Below are positions 34,064 through 42,401 of a stretch of DNA of 64,000 nucleotides, one piece after another. A model generated the notes under the pieces. That model was not told where the DNA came from and made no database searches. It saw only the letters and a program-made list of their open reading frames with translations. Source of the stretch: Yoonia sediminilitoris (GTDB lineage Bacteria > Pseudomonadota > Alphaproteobacteria > Rhodobacterales > Rhodobacteraceae); the NCBI RefSeq assembly GCF_003058085.1, contig NZ_QBUD01000004.1, positions 62,001-126,000 on the forward strand. Direction: 5' to 3'. The translations under genes were made by a program, and so were the position numbers. Position 1 is the first letter of the stretch. Each line of letters starts with the position of its first letter.

Positions 34064-36156
34064 AACCCAAAGCTGCCAAATGGCACAAAACGCACGCTGT
34101 CGCCGGGGCGGATTTCGCGGGCAGAGTCGTCAAGTTCAACCAGACCAGTGGCCCAGCTGAGCCCCGACACCCGTCCGGATCCTTCTGATGGAAAGATGGC
34201 AACGCGGCCATTGCTGATCCGGGCGCGCAAATACTCGCGCCTGCCTGCTTTCTTGGATTTGCGAAAGGTGGCCCTGCCCATGTAGCCTTCAGGTTCGCTC
34301 CAGGTCCCGCCAGCAAGCACCTGCAATGCAGGACGCGCAAAGATCAAGGCGCATATCATCGCCGCAACCGGGTTGCCCGGCAATCCCAAAACCGGGGTCT
34401 TGCCCCAAAGCCCCATTGCCAAGGGACGCCCCGGTTTCATCGCAACGCGCCACATGGCCAACGAACCTGCGTTTTTTAGCAGTGACGACATGTGGTCTTC
34501 GTCCCCGGCAGAGGCGCCCCCGGAACTGATGATCACGTCACACGATGCTGACGCGCGGTCCAGAATGCCGCGTAATTGCCCACGGTCATCCGGCGCGCGG
34601 CCCAGATCGACAACCTTGTACCCCCACGCCGCCGCGATAGCGCACAACATCGGGCGGTTTGCATCAAAAATCTGGCCTTCGGTTGCTTTGCTACCGGGGG
34701 CCAGCAGTTCATCACCCGTCGACAGAATACCGACACGCAACCTTGTCCGCACGGGCAGTTCACCCACCCCTGCCGCCGCTGCAGTGGCAAGATCGGCGGG
34801 TGTCAACAGGCGGCCTGCACGCAGGATAACCTGATCTGCCGCCATGTCCTCTCCGGCCTTCCGGGCGTTGGCCCCAAGCCGGATCGGTCCCCGAAAAGCG
34901 ATGCATTTGTCCGTAACATTCACGTCCTCTTGCAGGACGACCGTATCAACGCCCTGCGGCAATACCGCCCCGGTCAACACCCGCAGCGCATGTCCCGCGG
35001 GCACGGTCCCGTCATAGGGATGGCCTGCGGCAGAGCGTCCTTCAAGCAGGGTCATGACATGTTCACCCGCTTCGGCGGGCCCCGCAAAACCATAGCCATC
35101 GACAGCCGAATTGGGTGCAGGCGGATGCGCACGCAAGGCGGTGACATCCTGCGACAGGATCCGTCCCGCGCCATCGTGCAGGGGCACCGTTTCTGACCCG
35201 GTGACAGGCGACAGGTTATCGCGCAGATGGGCCAGCGCCTTTGGCACCGGTGTCCAAGTGACACCGGGCGGCAGGGCGAAACAATCGTTGCGCAGCGGCG
35301 GTGCCTGAACAGGGGCAACAGCCGCCTTCATCAGCAGCTTTTCGTGACCAAGCCCCAGAATAGACCCTTCCGGCGTGGCGGGCACATCCAGCAAAGTTTC
35401 AAGCTCGTCCGGTGGCATCGCCGACACCGCGCGCGCCAGCGTATACACCTGATGGGCATCCCTGACCCGGTCATCAGGTTGGGTGGCGGCCACGACCTTG
35501 CCGATTAGCGACGGCCAGACTTCGACCAGCGCCACATCCGCCGTCAACGGCTCGAACGGCCAGACGGATGCCCCGCATGTCTTTCGCAAGCGCGACAAGA
35601 CAGGCAGGCCCATGATGGTCTGCGACCCGACCGCCCCCGCGCCGGACAACTGCCAGACTGGAAAGGCCCCTTTGGCGGCCTCTTCTGCGGCGCGTTTTTC
35701 CGGCAGGCCGTGGCCTTCGCGCGTGCTCCCCTTACGCGGCAAACGCTTGACATCACGCTTGAGCGCATTGCCCCAGAACGGCCCCACGCCGGGAAACAGC
35801 GCGTTGATTTCGCCTGCCACATCAAAGCGATTGTTTGATTTCGGGCTGTCCTCGATCTTGGCCTCAAACCAGTCCCAAACAGCAAAAGGGTCATCAGAAC
35901 CGGTCAGAACCTCGCCAAATCCCATTGGGTAGCCAAAGGCAAAGTCAAACCCTGCCAGAACCTTGCGCCCGGCGGCCTGTTCGGTGCGCAGGAACTCTGT
36001 GATCCAGCCTTCCGCCACCTGACGGTTGCGCAGATAGACAGGTTCCTGAGCGATGCCATTGCGGGCAACGCCAGCAAAGATCGAATCCTTTTTGGGGGTT
36101 GGGCCACGGTCATTGCCGCCCGACCAATCCACCATCAGGACCGTGTCGAATTTCAT
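34060..36156 (-). CDS. moeA: MoeA molybdopterin molybdotransferase with N-terminal extra domain
   Basis: A 698-residue two-part protein. Residues from about 300 are a complete MoeA: PLHDGAGRILSQDV, APNSAVDGYGFA, GAVLPQGVDTVVLQEDV, RVGILSTGDELLAPGS, SSGGASAGDEDHM and LGLPGNPVAAM, the enzyme that inserts molybdate into adenylated molybdopterin. Residues 1-290 are an added domain beginning TVLMVDWSGGNDRGP with FDFAFGYPMGFGE and later VWPSLIG, which resembles RNase H-fold DUF429-type proteins; this assignment is tentative. Starts four bases inside mobB. MoeA alone is normally about 400 residues. Confidence 0.92.
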   Translation of the reverse strand: MKFDTVLMVDWSGGNDRGPTPKKDSIFAGVARNGIAQEPVYLRNRQVAEGWITEFLRTEQAAGRKVLAGFDFAFGYPMGFGEVLTGSDDPFAVWDWFEAKIEDSPKSNNRFDVAGEINALFPGVGPFWGNALKRDVKRLPRKGSTREGHGLPEKRAAEEAAKGAFPVWQLSGAGAVGSQTIMGLPVLSRLRKTCGASVWPFEPLTADVALVEVWPSLIGKVVAATQPDDRVRDAHQVYTLARAVSAMPPDELETLLDVPATPEGSILGLGHEKLLMKAAVAPVQAPPLRNDCFALPPGVTWTPVPKALAHLRDNLSPVTGSETVPLHDGAGRILSQDVTALRAHPPAPNSAVDGYGFAGPAEAGEHVMTLLEGRSAAGHPYDGTVPAGHALRVLTGAVLPQGVDTVVLQEDVNVTDKCIAFRGPIRLGANARKAGEDMAADQVILRAGRLLTPADLATAAAAGVGELPVRTRLRVGILSTGDELLAPGSKATEGQIFDANRPMLCAIAAAWGYKVVDLGRAPDDRGQLRGILDRASASCDVIISSGGASAGDEDHMSSLLKNAGSLAMWRVAMKPGRPLAMGLWGKTPVLGLPGNPVAAMICALIFARPALQVLAGGTWSEPEGYMGRATFRKSKKAGRREYLRARISNGRVAIFPSEGSGRVSGLSWATGLVELDDSAREIRPGDSVRFVPFGSFGL

Positions 36157-36644
36157 AGGCCAACCTCTGCAAGGATAAAGTCTGCCACAGCAGCAGTATC
36201 ATCAAGATCGAAAACCGGGCGATCAAGGTCGAGGGCCGTGTCGCTTGCGACAGCGCGGATGGTTGGGTCGTTTTCTGCAATAAGCGGATTGCCGGTCACA
36301 GCGCGGTGCGCCTCGACCTTGGCGTGACTGTCGCGCTTGTACCCTTCGATCAGCACCAGATCGACCGGGTCAAGACGGTCTATCAGTTCCGCCAGCGTCG
36401 GCTCGGTCGCGTCGCGCAATTCGGTCATCATCGCCCAGCGCGTACCAGACGACAGGATCACCTGACTGGCCCCCGCCTGTCGGTGGCGAAAGCTGTCCTT
36501 ACCCGGCTGGTCCACATCGACCCGGTGGTGTGCATGTTTGAGCGTGGATACCGTGAAACCCCGCCCTGTAATTTCGGCGACCAGCCGTTCCATCAGGCCA
36601 GTTTTGCCTGCATTCTTGTAACCGACGACGCCATAGATCTTCAT
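36153..36644 (-). CDS. mobB: Molybdopterin-guanine dinucleotide biosynthesis adaptor MobB
   Basis: A 163-residue P-loop GTPase-like protein. Seen: the Walker A region GVVGYKNAGKTGLMERLV, TLKHAHHRVDVDQPGKDSFRHRQAGA and VLIEGYKRDSHAKVE (family signature), ending in a short helix. It assists MobA in making the guanylated molybdenum cofactor. Overlaps mobA and moeA by four bases each. Confidence 0.94.
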   Translation of the reverse strand: MKIYGVVGYKNAGKTGLMERLVAEITGRGFTVSTLKHAHHRVDVDQPGKDSFRHRQAGASQVILSSGTRWAMMTELRDATEPTLAELIDRLDPVDLVLIEGYKRDSHAKVEAHRAVTGNPLIAENDPTIRAVASDTALDLDRPVFDLDDTAAVADFILAEVGL

Positions 36645-37240
36645 AACATCGCCTTTGCCTTGGTCAGGTCATCCGGTGTGTTGACGTTGAAAAAGGCCGC
36701 ATCATCGGGAAATTCCGCCGTGGCAGCCCCGTGCTTGTCGGTCCAAAGCACCACCTTACGCAAGCCATCCTGCAAGGCCGCACGCAAGTCATCGCGCAGG
36801 GCCACGGGCCACAGCCCAAAGGTCGGATGCCGCCCGCCGGGTGTTGCGGCCAACGCCATCTGCGCGCCTTTCTTGTCGGCGGCCCGCACCAGTTGCGGCA
36901 CCAGATCACAGGGGAAAAACGGTGTGTCGGCCGCAGCGGTCACAATGTGGCTCGCCCCTTGAGTCGCGGCCCAGTCAAGGCCCGCCAACACGCCGGACAA
37001 TGGCCCGGCAAAACCATCGATGCTGTCGGGCACCACAGGCATGTCCAGATCGGCAAATCGGGAAGGGTCGCCATTGGCATTCAGCGCAAGCCCTTCGACT
37101 TGTGGTTCAAGCCGGGCGATCACATGCGACAGGATCGTACCCGCACCCAAGGGCAAAAGCCCCTTGTCGCCGCCACCCATGCGCGTGGCTTGCCCGCCCG
37201 CAAGGATGACACCCAGCGGCGCTTGCGACAGGTCCATCAT
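36641..37240 (-). CDS. mobA: Molybdenum cofactor guanylyltransferase MobA
   Basis: A 199-residue nucleotidyltransferase adding GMP to molybdopterin. Seen: GVILAGGQATRMGGGDKGLLPLG (nucleotide loop, about residues 10-31), VVPDSIDGFAGPLSGVLAGL, and TAAADTPFFPCDLV with the metal-binding Asp. It overlaps the fdhD stop by four bases. Presence with mobB suggests that bis-MGD enzymes such as formate dehydrogenase are used. Confidence 0.94.
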   Translation of the reverse strand: MMDLSQAPLGVILAGGQATRMGGGDKGLLPLGAGTILSHVIARLEPQVEGLALNANGDPSRFADLDMPVVPDSIDGFAGPLSGVLAGLDWAATQGASHIVTAAADTPFFPCDLVPQLVRAADKKGAQMALAATPGGRHPTFGLWPVALRDDLRAALQDGLRKVVLWTDKHGAATAEFPDDAAFFNVNTPDDLTKAKAML

Positions 37241-38109
37241 TTCCGCCCCATCCTACGCGGTTCATCTGCGACTTTCGCAGGGTCCGCGTCACGAATCAGG
37301 CGGTGTTCACCAGCAAGGCAGACAAAACGTTGCCCCTTCATGCGCCCGATCAGCGTCAGACCGACCTGCTGCGCAATTTCCACACCCCATGCGGTGAAAC
37401 CGGAACGCGACGCCAACACAGGAATGCCCATCAGGGCGGTCTTGATGACCATTTCAGACGTCAGCCGGCCCGTCGTATAAAGGGTCTTGTCCGCCGCGCT
37501 GACCCCTTCGGACAGCATCCAGCCTGCAATCTTGTCAACCGCGTTATGGCGGCCGACATCCTCCATATAGACCAGCGGGCGCGGCCCTTGGCACAGGACT
37601 GTGCCATGGATTGCACCGGCCTCAAGATAGAGAGACGGGGTCCGGTTGATGTGGGCAGCCAGCGCATAAAGGTCAGAGGTGCGTACCTGATTGTCCGGCA
37701 GCGTCAGCCCCTCGAGTCCTTCCATCATATCGCCAAAAACCGTTCCCACGGCGCAACCGCTGGTGCGGGTCTTTTTCTTCAGCTTATCCTCGAACGTCGT
37801 GGTCGCTTCTGTGCGAACGACCACAGTTTCAAGCTCTTCGTCATAGTCGACGCCGGTGATCGGTTCACCATCACGCAACATGCCCTGATTGCGCAGGAAC
37901 CCCAGCGCCAGATATTCAGGATAGTCCCCGATGGTCATCGCTGTCACGATTTCCTGCCGATTGAGGAAAATCGTCAGGGGACGTTCCTCAACCACATTCA
38001 GGTCAACAGGCTGCCCGTTCTGGTCAGTGCCCGTGACCCCGCGTGTCAGCCGGGAGGCTCCCGGATCAGGTGCAATCAAATAGTCGGATAGATCGTCAAG
38101 CCGCGCCAA
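37237..38109 (-). CDS. fdhD: Formate dehydrogenase accessory sulfurtransferase
   Basis: A 290-residue protein that passes sulfur from IscS to the molybdenum cofactor of formate dehydrogenase. Seen: EYLALGFLRNQG, the active loop KTRTSGCAVGT, CQGPRPLVYMEDVGRHNAVDKIAGW, LYTTGRLTSEMVIK and SRSGFTAWGVEIA. Only one Cys is in the active loop, where E. coli FdhD has Cys-x-x-Cys. First gene of fdhD-mobA-mobB-moeA-GNAT; no formate dehydrogenase genes are within view. Divergent from azlC. Confidence 0.94.
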   Translation of the reverse strand: MARLDDLSDYLIAPDPGASRLTRGVTGTDQNGQPVDLNVVEERPLTIFLNRQEIVTAMTIGDYPEYLALGFLRNQGMLRDGEPITGVDYDEELETVVVRTEATTTFEDKLKKKTRTSGCAVGTVFGDMMEGLEGLTLPDNQVRTSDLYALAAHINRTPSLYLEAGAIHGTVLCQGPRPLVYMEDVGRHNAVDKIAGWMLSEGVSAADKTLYTTGRLTSEMVIKTALMGIPVLASRSGFTAWGVEIAQQVGLTLIGRMKGQRFVCLAGEHRLIRDADPAKVADEPRRMGRK

Positions 38110-38169
38110 TTGTCATTCCTCAATCGCGCAGTTAAGCCTAGCGCAACGCAGCCAAACTAGGCCAATGTC

Positions 38170-38889
38170 ATGACGACTTCCACCACGAAAACGAAAGCCC
38201 GGAACGCATATCTTGCCGGGGTGCGTGACGGCACACCCTTTATGTTTGTAGTCGTGCCTTTTTCCGTGCTGTTCGGGGTGGTCGCCACTGACGCGGGTCT
38301 GTCGCTGGCACAGGCCATGAGCTTTACCGTTCTGGTCATCGCAGGTGCGGCGCAGTTTGCTGCGTTGCAAATGATGGTGGAGAATGCGGCCTTGCCCTTG
38401 GTCCTGCTGGCTGCATTGGCCGTGAACCTGCGCATGGCGATGTATTCGGCGTCGTTGGTGCCCTATCTGGGGGCCGCACCAATGTGGCAGCGGGCTTTGG
38501 TGTCTTACCTGAACTTCGACCAGACCTATCTGACCAGTATCACCCGTTACGAAAACAGCCCCGAGATGACAGTGCCCGAGCGGGTGATGTATTTTATGGG
38601 GGTCGCCACACCCATCGTGCCGCTTTGGTACAGTATGACGCTGGTGGGCATTTTTGCGGGGGCGTCTATCCCTGATGCATGGGCGCTGGATTTCATCTTG
38701 CCGATCACTTTTCTGGCGATGGTTGCCCCGATGCTGAAGTCCCTTGCCCACTTGGCCGCTGCCGCCGTTTCGGTTGTTGTCGCCTTATTGCTGATCAACC
38801 TGCCATCTGGCATGGGTCTGCTGATTGCAGCGGGGGCGGCGATGGTCACAGGCACGCTGGTTGAGACATGGCTGGAGCAACGCAAATGA
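38170..38889 (+). CDS. azlC: AzlC-family branched-chain amino acid exporter subunit
   Basis: A 239-residue membrane protein. Seen: RDGTPFMFVVVPFSVLFGVV, FAGAAQFAALQ-like (here IAGAAQFAALQMM), AVNLRMAMYSASLVPYL and FDQTYLTSITRYE, with six to seven hydrophobic helices. With AzlD it exports branched-chain amino acids. It overlaps azlD (ATGA). Start ATG 38170. Confidence 0.93.
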   Translation: MTTSTTKTKARNAYLAGVRDGTPFMFVVVPFSVLFGVVATDAGLSLAQAMSFTVLVIAGAAQFAALQMMVENAALPLVLLAALAVNLRMAMYSASLVPYLGAAPMWQRALVSYLNFDQTYLTSITRYENSPEMTVPERVMYFMGVATPIVPLWYSMTLVGIFAGASIPDAWALDFILPITFLAMVAPMLKSLAHLAAAAVSVVVALLLINLPSGMGLLIAAGAAMVTGTLVETWLEQRK

Positions 38890-39221
38890 CCTACAGCACA
38901 GTCCAAATCTGGGGGATCATCGCAGCCCTTGCGGTCGGAACATTCCTGATCCGCTTTTCGTTTCTGGGACTGATTGGCGATCGCCCGATGCCGCCGATTG
39001 TCTTGCGGCTGTTGCGCTTTACGCCTGTGGCTGTGCTGCCGGGCATGGTCGCCCCGCTGGTGCTTTGGCCCGCCGCCACCGATGGCGACCCCGACCCCGT
39101 CCGGCTGGTTGCCGCAGCGGCAACACTTGCCATCGGGATTTGGAGCAAGAACGTCCTATGGAGCATGATTGGCGGTGCCGCGACGCTGTACGCCGGTTTG
39201 GCGCTTACGGCTCTGTTCTGA
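38886..39221 (+). CDS. azlD: AzlD-family partner subunit
   Basis: A 111-residue four-helix membrane protein: TFLIRFSFLGLIGDRPMPPIVLRLLRFTPVAVLPGMVAPL, the standard AzlD pattern. It starts in the azlC stop codon (ATGA) and its 3' end overlaps the facing lipoprotein gene by 17 bp. Confidence 0.92.
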   Translation: MTYSTVQIWGIIAALAVGTFLIRFSFLGLIGDRPMPPIVLRLLRFTPVAVLPGMVAPLVLWPAATDGDPDPVRLVAAAATLAIGIWSKNVLWSMIGGAATLYAGLALTALF

Positions 39222-39819
39222 GCGCCGCCGCAATTTCACGCGCTGCGATGCTTTTGTCGTCAGCGTCATTTTCGCGATAGACGCGGGTTTCGACGCCGGG
39301 CAATTGCCCAAAGGCCGTGTTCAGCTTGTCAGGGAACCATGTTTGGGGCAGATCCGCGAACCCCGGCAACGACCGCAAAAGCCGCGAGGTGAAGCGGGTG
39401 CAGTTGGCCTGTGCCACCGGACCGACTTGCAACGCCTTCTTGAACGCCTGTTCGGCCACATCGGGGCTGACTTCAATTTTGTGGCCGACCACATAGTAGG
39501 TCACGCGGGCATGAAAGCTGACGTAATATTGCTCAAGCTCAGGCGTCACGCCAAACAGCACATCGTTGCGTTCGGGCATACGGGATTGTTCCCAAGAACC
39601 GGCGGGATCGAACATGACCCGCTGGCTGGCATCGATCAACAGCGCGGAATGGGCCCCGTTGTCAGAGCCGACATTCAACATGGTATAAAGCGTCAGAGAC
39701 TTCGGCCCTGTCCCGCGATAGACCGCCTTTGACACCACATTGTCAGGTGCCCACACTTCCTGTGTTGCGCAGGCTGACAGGGCCAGCGGCGCGCCGATCA
39801 GAAATTGCCGTCGCAGCAA
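39205..39819 (-). CDS. Lipoprotein with possible permuted papain (NlpC/P60-like) fold
   Basis: About 204 residues; not a named family for me. Seen: an N-terminus LLRRQFLIGAPLALSACA with twin Arg and a lipobox, then GAHSALLIDASQRVMFDP (His, about residue 55) and much later VAQANCTRFTSRLLRSLPG (Cys, about residue 138). His-before-Cys order is that of circularly permuted NlpC/P60 / LRAT-like proteins, so a thiol hydrolase is possible. No ATG exists at the 5' end: TTG 39819 avoids overlap with the upstream oxidase subunit gene, TTG 39843 would overlap it. Probably the same transcript as that gene. Confidence 0.7.
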   Translation of the reverse strand: MLRRQFLIGAPLALSACATQEVWAPDNVVSKAVYRGTGPKSLTLYTMLNVGSDNGAHSALLIDASQRVMFDPAGSWEQSRMPERNDVLFGVTPELEQYYVSFHARVTYYVVGHKIEVSPDVAEQAFKKALQVGPVAQANCTRFTSRLLRSLPGFADLPQTWFPDKLNTAFGQLPGVETRVYRENDADDKSIAAREIAAALRTEP

Positions 39820-39823
39820 GGAC

Positions 39824-39958
39824 CTAGCCGTTGACCAATGCAATAAAGATCAAAAGGACGATGCAGAAAATCGTGCCTTTCGTGACCATGGACATAAAGG
39901 TAGCAAACGTCTTTTCCTGAACGCTTATGTCCATTTCACCGTGCTTGTGTTCAGCCAT
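39824..39958 (-). CDS. aa3-type cytochrome c oxidase subunit IV
   Basis: A 44-residue miniprotein too short for usual ORF calling. Sequence MAEHKHGEMDISVQEKTFAT continues with one transmembrane helix (IFCIVLLIFIALVNG at the C-terminus). This matches the bacterial aa3 oxidase subunit IV family (PF07835 type), a single-helix accessory subunit of the Paracoccus/Rhodobacter oxidase. The main oxidase genes are not in the window. Start ATG 39958; GAAGGATCTGAC lies just upstream. Confidence 0.88.
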   Translation of the reverse strand: MAEHKHGEMDISVQEKTFATFMSMVTKGTIFCIVLLIFIALVNG

Positions 39959-40021
39959 GTCAGATCCTTCTCAAAACGTGTTACGCATCGCATAACCGAT
40001 AAAAACCAGCCTGTCACCCGG

Positions 40022-40501
40022 TCAGTTGGTCACATTTTCATCGCGCTCCAGCCCTTCGGCCAGCCGAAACCCGATCCGCTTGGGCTCTGGCTGGTCGATA
40101 TGTTTGGGGCTCGCGATCAAGGTCACATTAAGTTGGCTGACATGCTGGATCAGCTGGGTCTTCGCCCCTGCTTCATTGACGCCATAATATGTCACTATAT
40201 CAGGGTCGTAGTAGCCCAATCCTTCGATACGGATCACACCGGCATTGCCCCCGGCCAGCCCCATCCCGACCTCGTGATCATTATCCAGCTGCTTTTCGAA
40301 GTTCTGGATATACATGATGATTCGCTCGTAGGCCCATTGCGCCGGGCTTTTCTGTTTGACCGGTTCGCCCAGCGCCTTGGGAAGGTCATCCGCTGACACG
40401 CCGGGCACGTCGGGGTCGGTGTGGATTTCCCGCATTTTGGGCAGGGCGTCATTTTCCCAATGCTCCGCCGAGGTATCAATCGTCATCTGATCTTTGGTCA
40501 T
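40022..40501 (-). CDS. DUF6173-like protein
   Basis: A 159-residue soluble protein: an acidic N-terminal ~50 residues, then SPAQWAYERIIMYIQNFEKQLD, HEVGMGLAGGNAGVIRIEGL, VTYYGVNEAGAKTQLIQHVSQL and RRIGFRL-like PKRIGFRLAEG. From memory this fits DUF6173, role unknown. Starts four bases inside the end of the Lrp gene, so the two are co-translated. Confidence 0.75.
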   Translation of the reverse strand: MTKDQMTIDTSAEHWENDALPKMREIHTDPDVPGVSADDLPKALGEPVKQKSPAQWAYERIIMYIQNFEKQLDNDHEVGMGLAGGNAGVIRIEGLGYYDPDIVTYYGVNEAGAKTQLIQHVSQLNVTLIASPKHIDQPEPKRIGFRLAEGLERDENVTN

Positions 40502-40959
40502 AGGGGCACCGCCGTTGTTTCCTTGATCTCCTCCATAACGAAACTGGCCGAGATATCCGAGACCGAAATCCGCGCAGTCAGCCGTTTGTAAAAAGCATCA
40601 TAGGCGGGCACATCGGCCAATCGGACACGCAGCACATAATCCAGATCGCCGGTCATGCGGTAGGCCCCGACCACTTCCGGCATGGTCCCGAGCGTAGACT
40701 GAAAAGCCGCCCGCCACGCATCATCGTGTGCATTTGTGCGGATGAGAACGATCGCTGTCAGCGGGGCACCGACCTTTTTGGGGTCCAGCAGGGCGACCCG
40801 CCCTTTGATGACACCCGCCTGCTCAAGCATCTTGATCCGCCGCCAACAGGCATTGCGCGACAGGGCAACCTGATCACTGATGTCATCCACCGATTGCGCG
40901 GCATCATTTTGCAGAAGCGCCAATATAGCGCGGTCTTTTTCGTCTATGATATGGTCCAT
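40498..40959 (-). CDS. Lrp/AsnC-family regulator
   Basis: A 153-residue regulator. Seen: IIDEKDRAILALLQNDAAQSVDDISDQVALSRNACWRRIKMLEQAGVIKG (winged HTH, about 3-55), then the RAM ligand domain with VLIRTNAHDDAWRAAF and VVGAYRMTGDLDYVLRVRLADV. ATG 40959 (MDHIIDEKDR) gives the family's usual length. Divergent from the DUF6356 gene at 41065; overlaps the DUF6173 gene by four bases. Amino acid ligand unknown. Confidence 0.92.
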   Translation of the reverse strand: MDHIIDEKDRAILALLQNDAAQSVDDISDQVALSRNACWRRIKMLEQAGVIKGRVALLDPKKVGAPLTAIVLIRTNAHDDAWRAAFQSTLGTMPEVVGAYRMTGDLDYVLRVRLADVPAYDAFYKRLTARISVSDISASFVMEEIKETTAVPL

Positions 40960-41064
40960 GTGCAGGATTTTATCCCAATATTGCATTATTCCGCAATCAT
41001 CTTTGGGATCATTTCTAACCCTGCACTGGTTAGACTGCATCAAACCAAATGAAAGAGTTCACAA

Positions 41065-41307
41065 ATGTCCAACAGCCGTTCAACCATCCCAAACCCGTTC
41101 GCAGCCCTGTTTCTGGCGCACCCCGCGTCAGTTGATGAGACCTATTTCGAACACATGCGCTTTGCCTTCAGCTTTGCCTTTTGGCTGGGCCTCGCTGCCT
41201 TGGCAGCACTGATACACGCACTGATCCCGGCAGCATGTGAAACCACCGCGAGCCGTATTCTAACGCGCCTGCACGGCAGGATCGCCGCCCGTCACGAAAG
41301 CGATTGA
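41065..41307 (+). CDS. DUF6356-family small membrane protein
   Basis: An 80-residue protein with the family pattern LFLAHPASVDETYFEHMRFAFSFAFWLGLAALAALIHALIPAACETTAS: the HPxSVxExYxEH motif then one hydrophobic hairpin. Function unknown. Its tail overlaps the facing MBL-hydrolase gene by 16 bp. Divergent from the Lrp gene, so possibly controlled by it. Confidence 0.82.
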   Translation: MSNSRSTIPNPFAALFLAHPASVDETYFEHMRFAFSFAFWLGLAALAALIHALIPAACETTASRILTRLHGRIAARHESD

Positions 41308-42314
41308 TACTCCCACGCGCCATCTGTGTTCAGGGTCCGGCTGACCTTGCCCGCCTGATGCAAATGGTTGACATGGGCCACGGATTCGACCAGCGCCAGA
41401 CCATATTCGCCCTCGCCAATCTGGCGTTTGAACAGCGCCGGAAAGCAGTCGCCGGCGGTTTTTGGCTTTGACAGGAACACCAAGAGGCGGTCCAGCGCAC
41501 TGTGGTGGTTTTCGATCATCTGGCGCAGCCGGTCCGGCAGACCGGTGAAGGGCAGTTTGTGACCGCCAAGAACCAATTGATTTTCATCCGCAAAGGGCTG
41601 GAACCGTTCGCAGGCCTCGATCCACCCAGTGACCGGATCGGCCTCTGGTTCTGTCGGGTAAACGCCCAGATTCGGGCTGATCGACGGCAACAGCTGATCG
41701 CCGCCAATGACCAGATTGTCATCACGGCTCCAGAATGTGGCATGTTCAGGGGCGTGGCCGTTGCCCATGCGAATATCCCACGTGCGGCCGCCCATCGCGA
41801 TTGTCTGCCCCTCGACCAGCCGCAGGTATCCCAGCGGCAATGGATCGACACAGTCGGAAAAGTTGAAGGGTCTGTCACTTTGCCGTTTCGCGAAAACATC
41901 GGGCGACATCCCGGCCCGCTGATAGAAGGTCAACGTCTCAGGCGGGTAGCTTTCCTGCACATCCAATGTCAGCATCCGCGACATCAGCCAGCTTGTCTGG
42001 GACATGGCCAGTGTTGCCCCTTGCGCCATGAACCAGCCAGCAAGGCCGACGTGATCAGGATGGTGATGGGTCACGACAACGCGCGACACGGGTTTTCCCG
42101 CCAGCGGCCCATCCAGCAACGTCTGCCATAGCTCGCGGCCACGCTTTGACGCAAAGCCGGTGTCAATCACAGTCCAGCTGTCGCCGTCGTCCAGCGCATA
42201 GACGTTCACATGGTCCAGTGCCATCGGCAGTGGCAGGCGCATCCACAGCACACCCGGTGCAACTTCGATCGCGTCGCCTGCGGCGGGCGGGGTTTCCCAA
42301 GGGTATTTGATCAT
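41292..42314 (-). CDS. Metallo-beta-lactamase-fold hydrolase
   Basis: A 340-residue protein. Seen: metal motif VVTHHHPDHVGLAGW (HxHxDH form, about residues 80-94), GHAPEHATFWSRDDNLVIGGDQLLPSISPNLGVYP with the later His and Asp, and LVLGGHKLPFTGL. A C-terminal winged-helix-like part (about 255-330) is typical of the LACTB2-like / YobT branch of thioesterase or nuclease-like MBL proteins. Located 87 bp downstream of the acyl-CoA dehydrogenase gene on the same strand, which suggests a CoA-thioester role by inference only. Confidence 0.9.
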   Translation of the reverse strand: MIKYPWETPPAAGDAIEVAPGVLWMRLPLPMALDHVNVYALDDGDSWTVIDTGFASKRGRELWQTLLDGPLAGKPVSRVVVTHHHPDHVGLAGWFMAQGATLAMSQTSWLMSRMLTLDVQESYPPETLTFYQRAGMSPDVFAKRQSDRPFNFSDCVDPLPLGYLRLVEGQTIAMGGRTWDIRMGNGHAPEHATFWSRDDNLVIGGDQLLPSISPNLGVYPTEPEADPVTGWIEACERFQPFADENQLVLGGHKLPFTGLPDRLRQMIENHHSALDRLLVFLSKPKTAGDCFPALFKRQIGEGEYGLALVESVAHVNHLHQAGKVSRTLNTDGAWEYQSLS

Positions 42315-42401
42315 CCGCGTTCCTTACGTGGCCGCACCGGCGGGGGCAATGCCCGCAGCATTGCCGCGTGCCCGTTTGCGACCCGAAGGTACAGCGTTTC
42401 G

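Noticed and set aside
38113-38751. 212-codon minus-strand frame antisense to azlC
   Set aside because: Basic, low-complexity shadow frame; azlC and azlD are unambiguous on the other strand.
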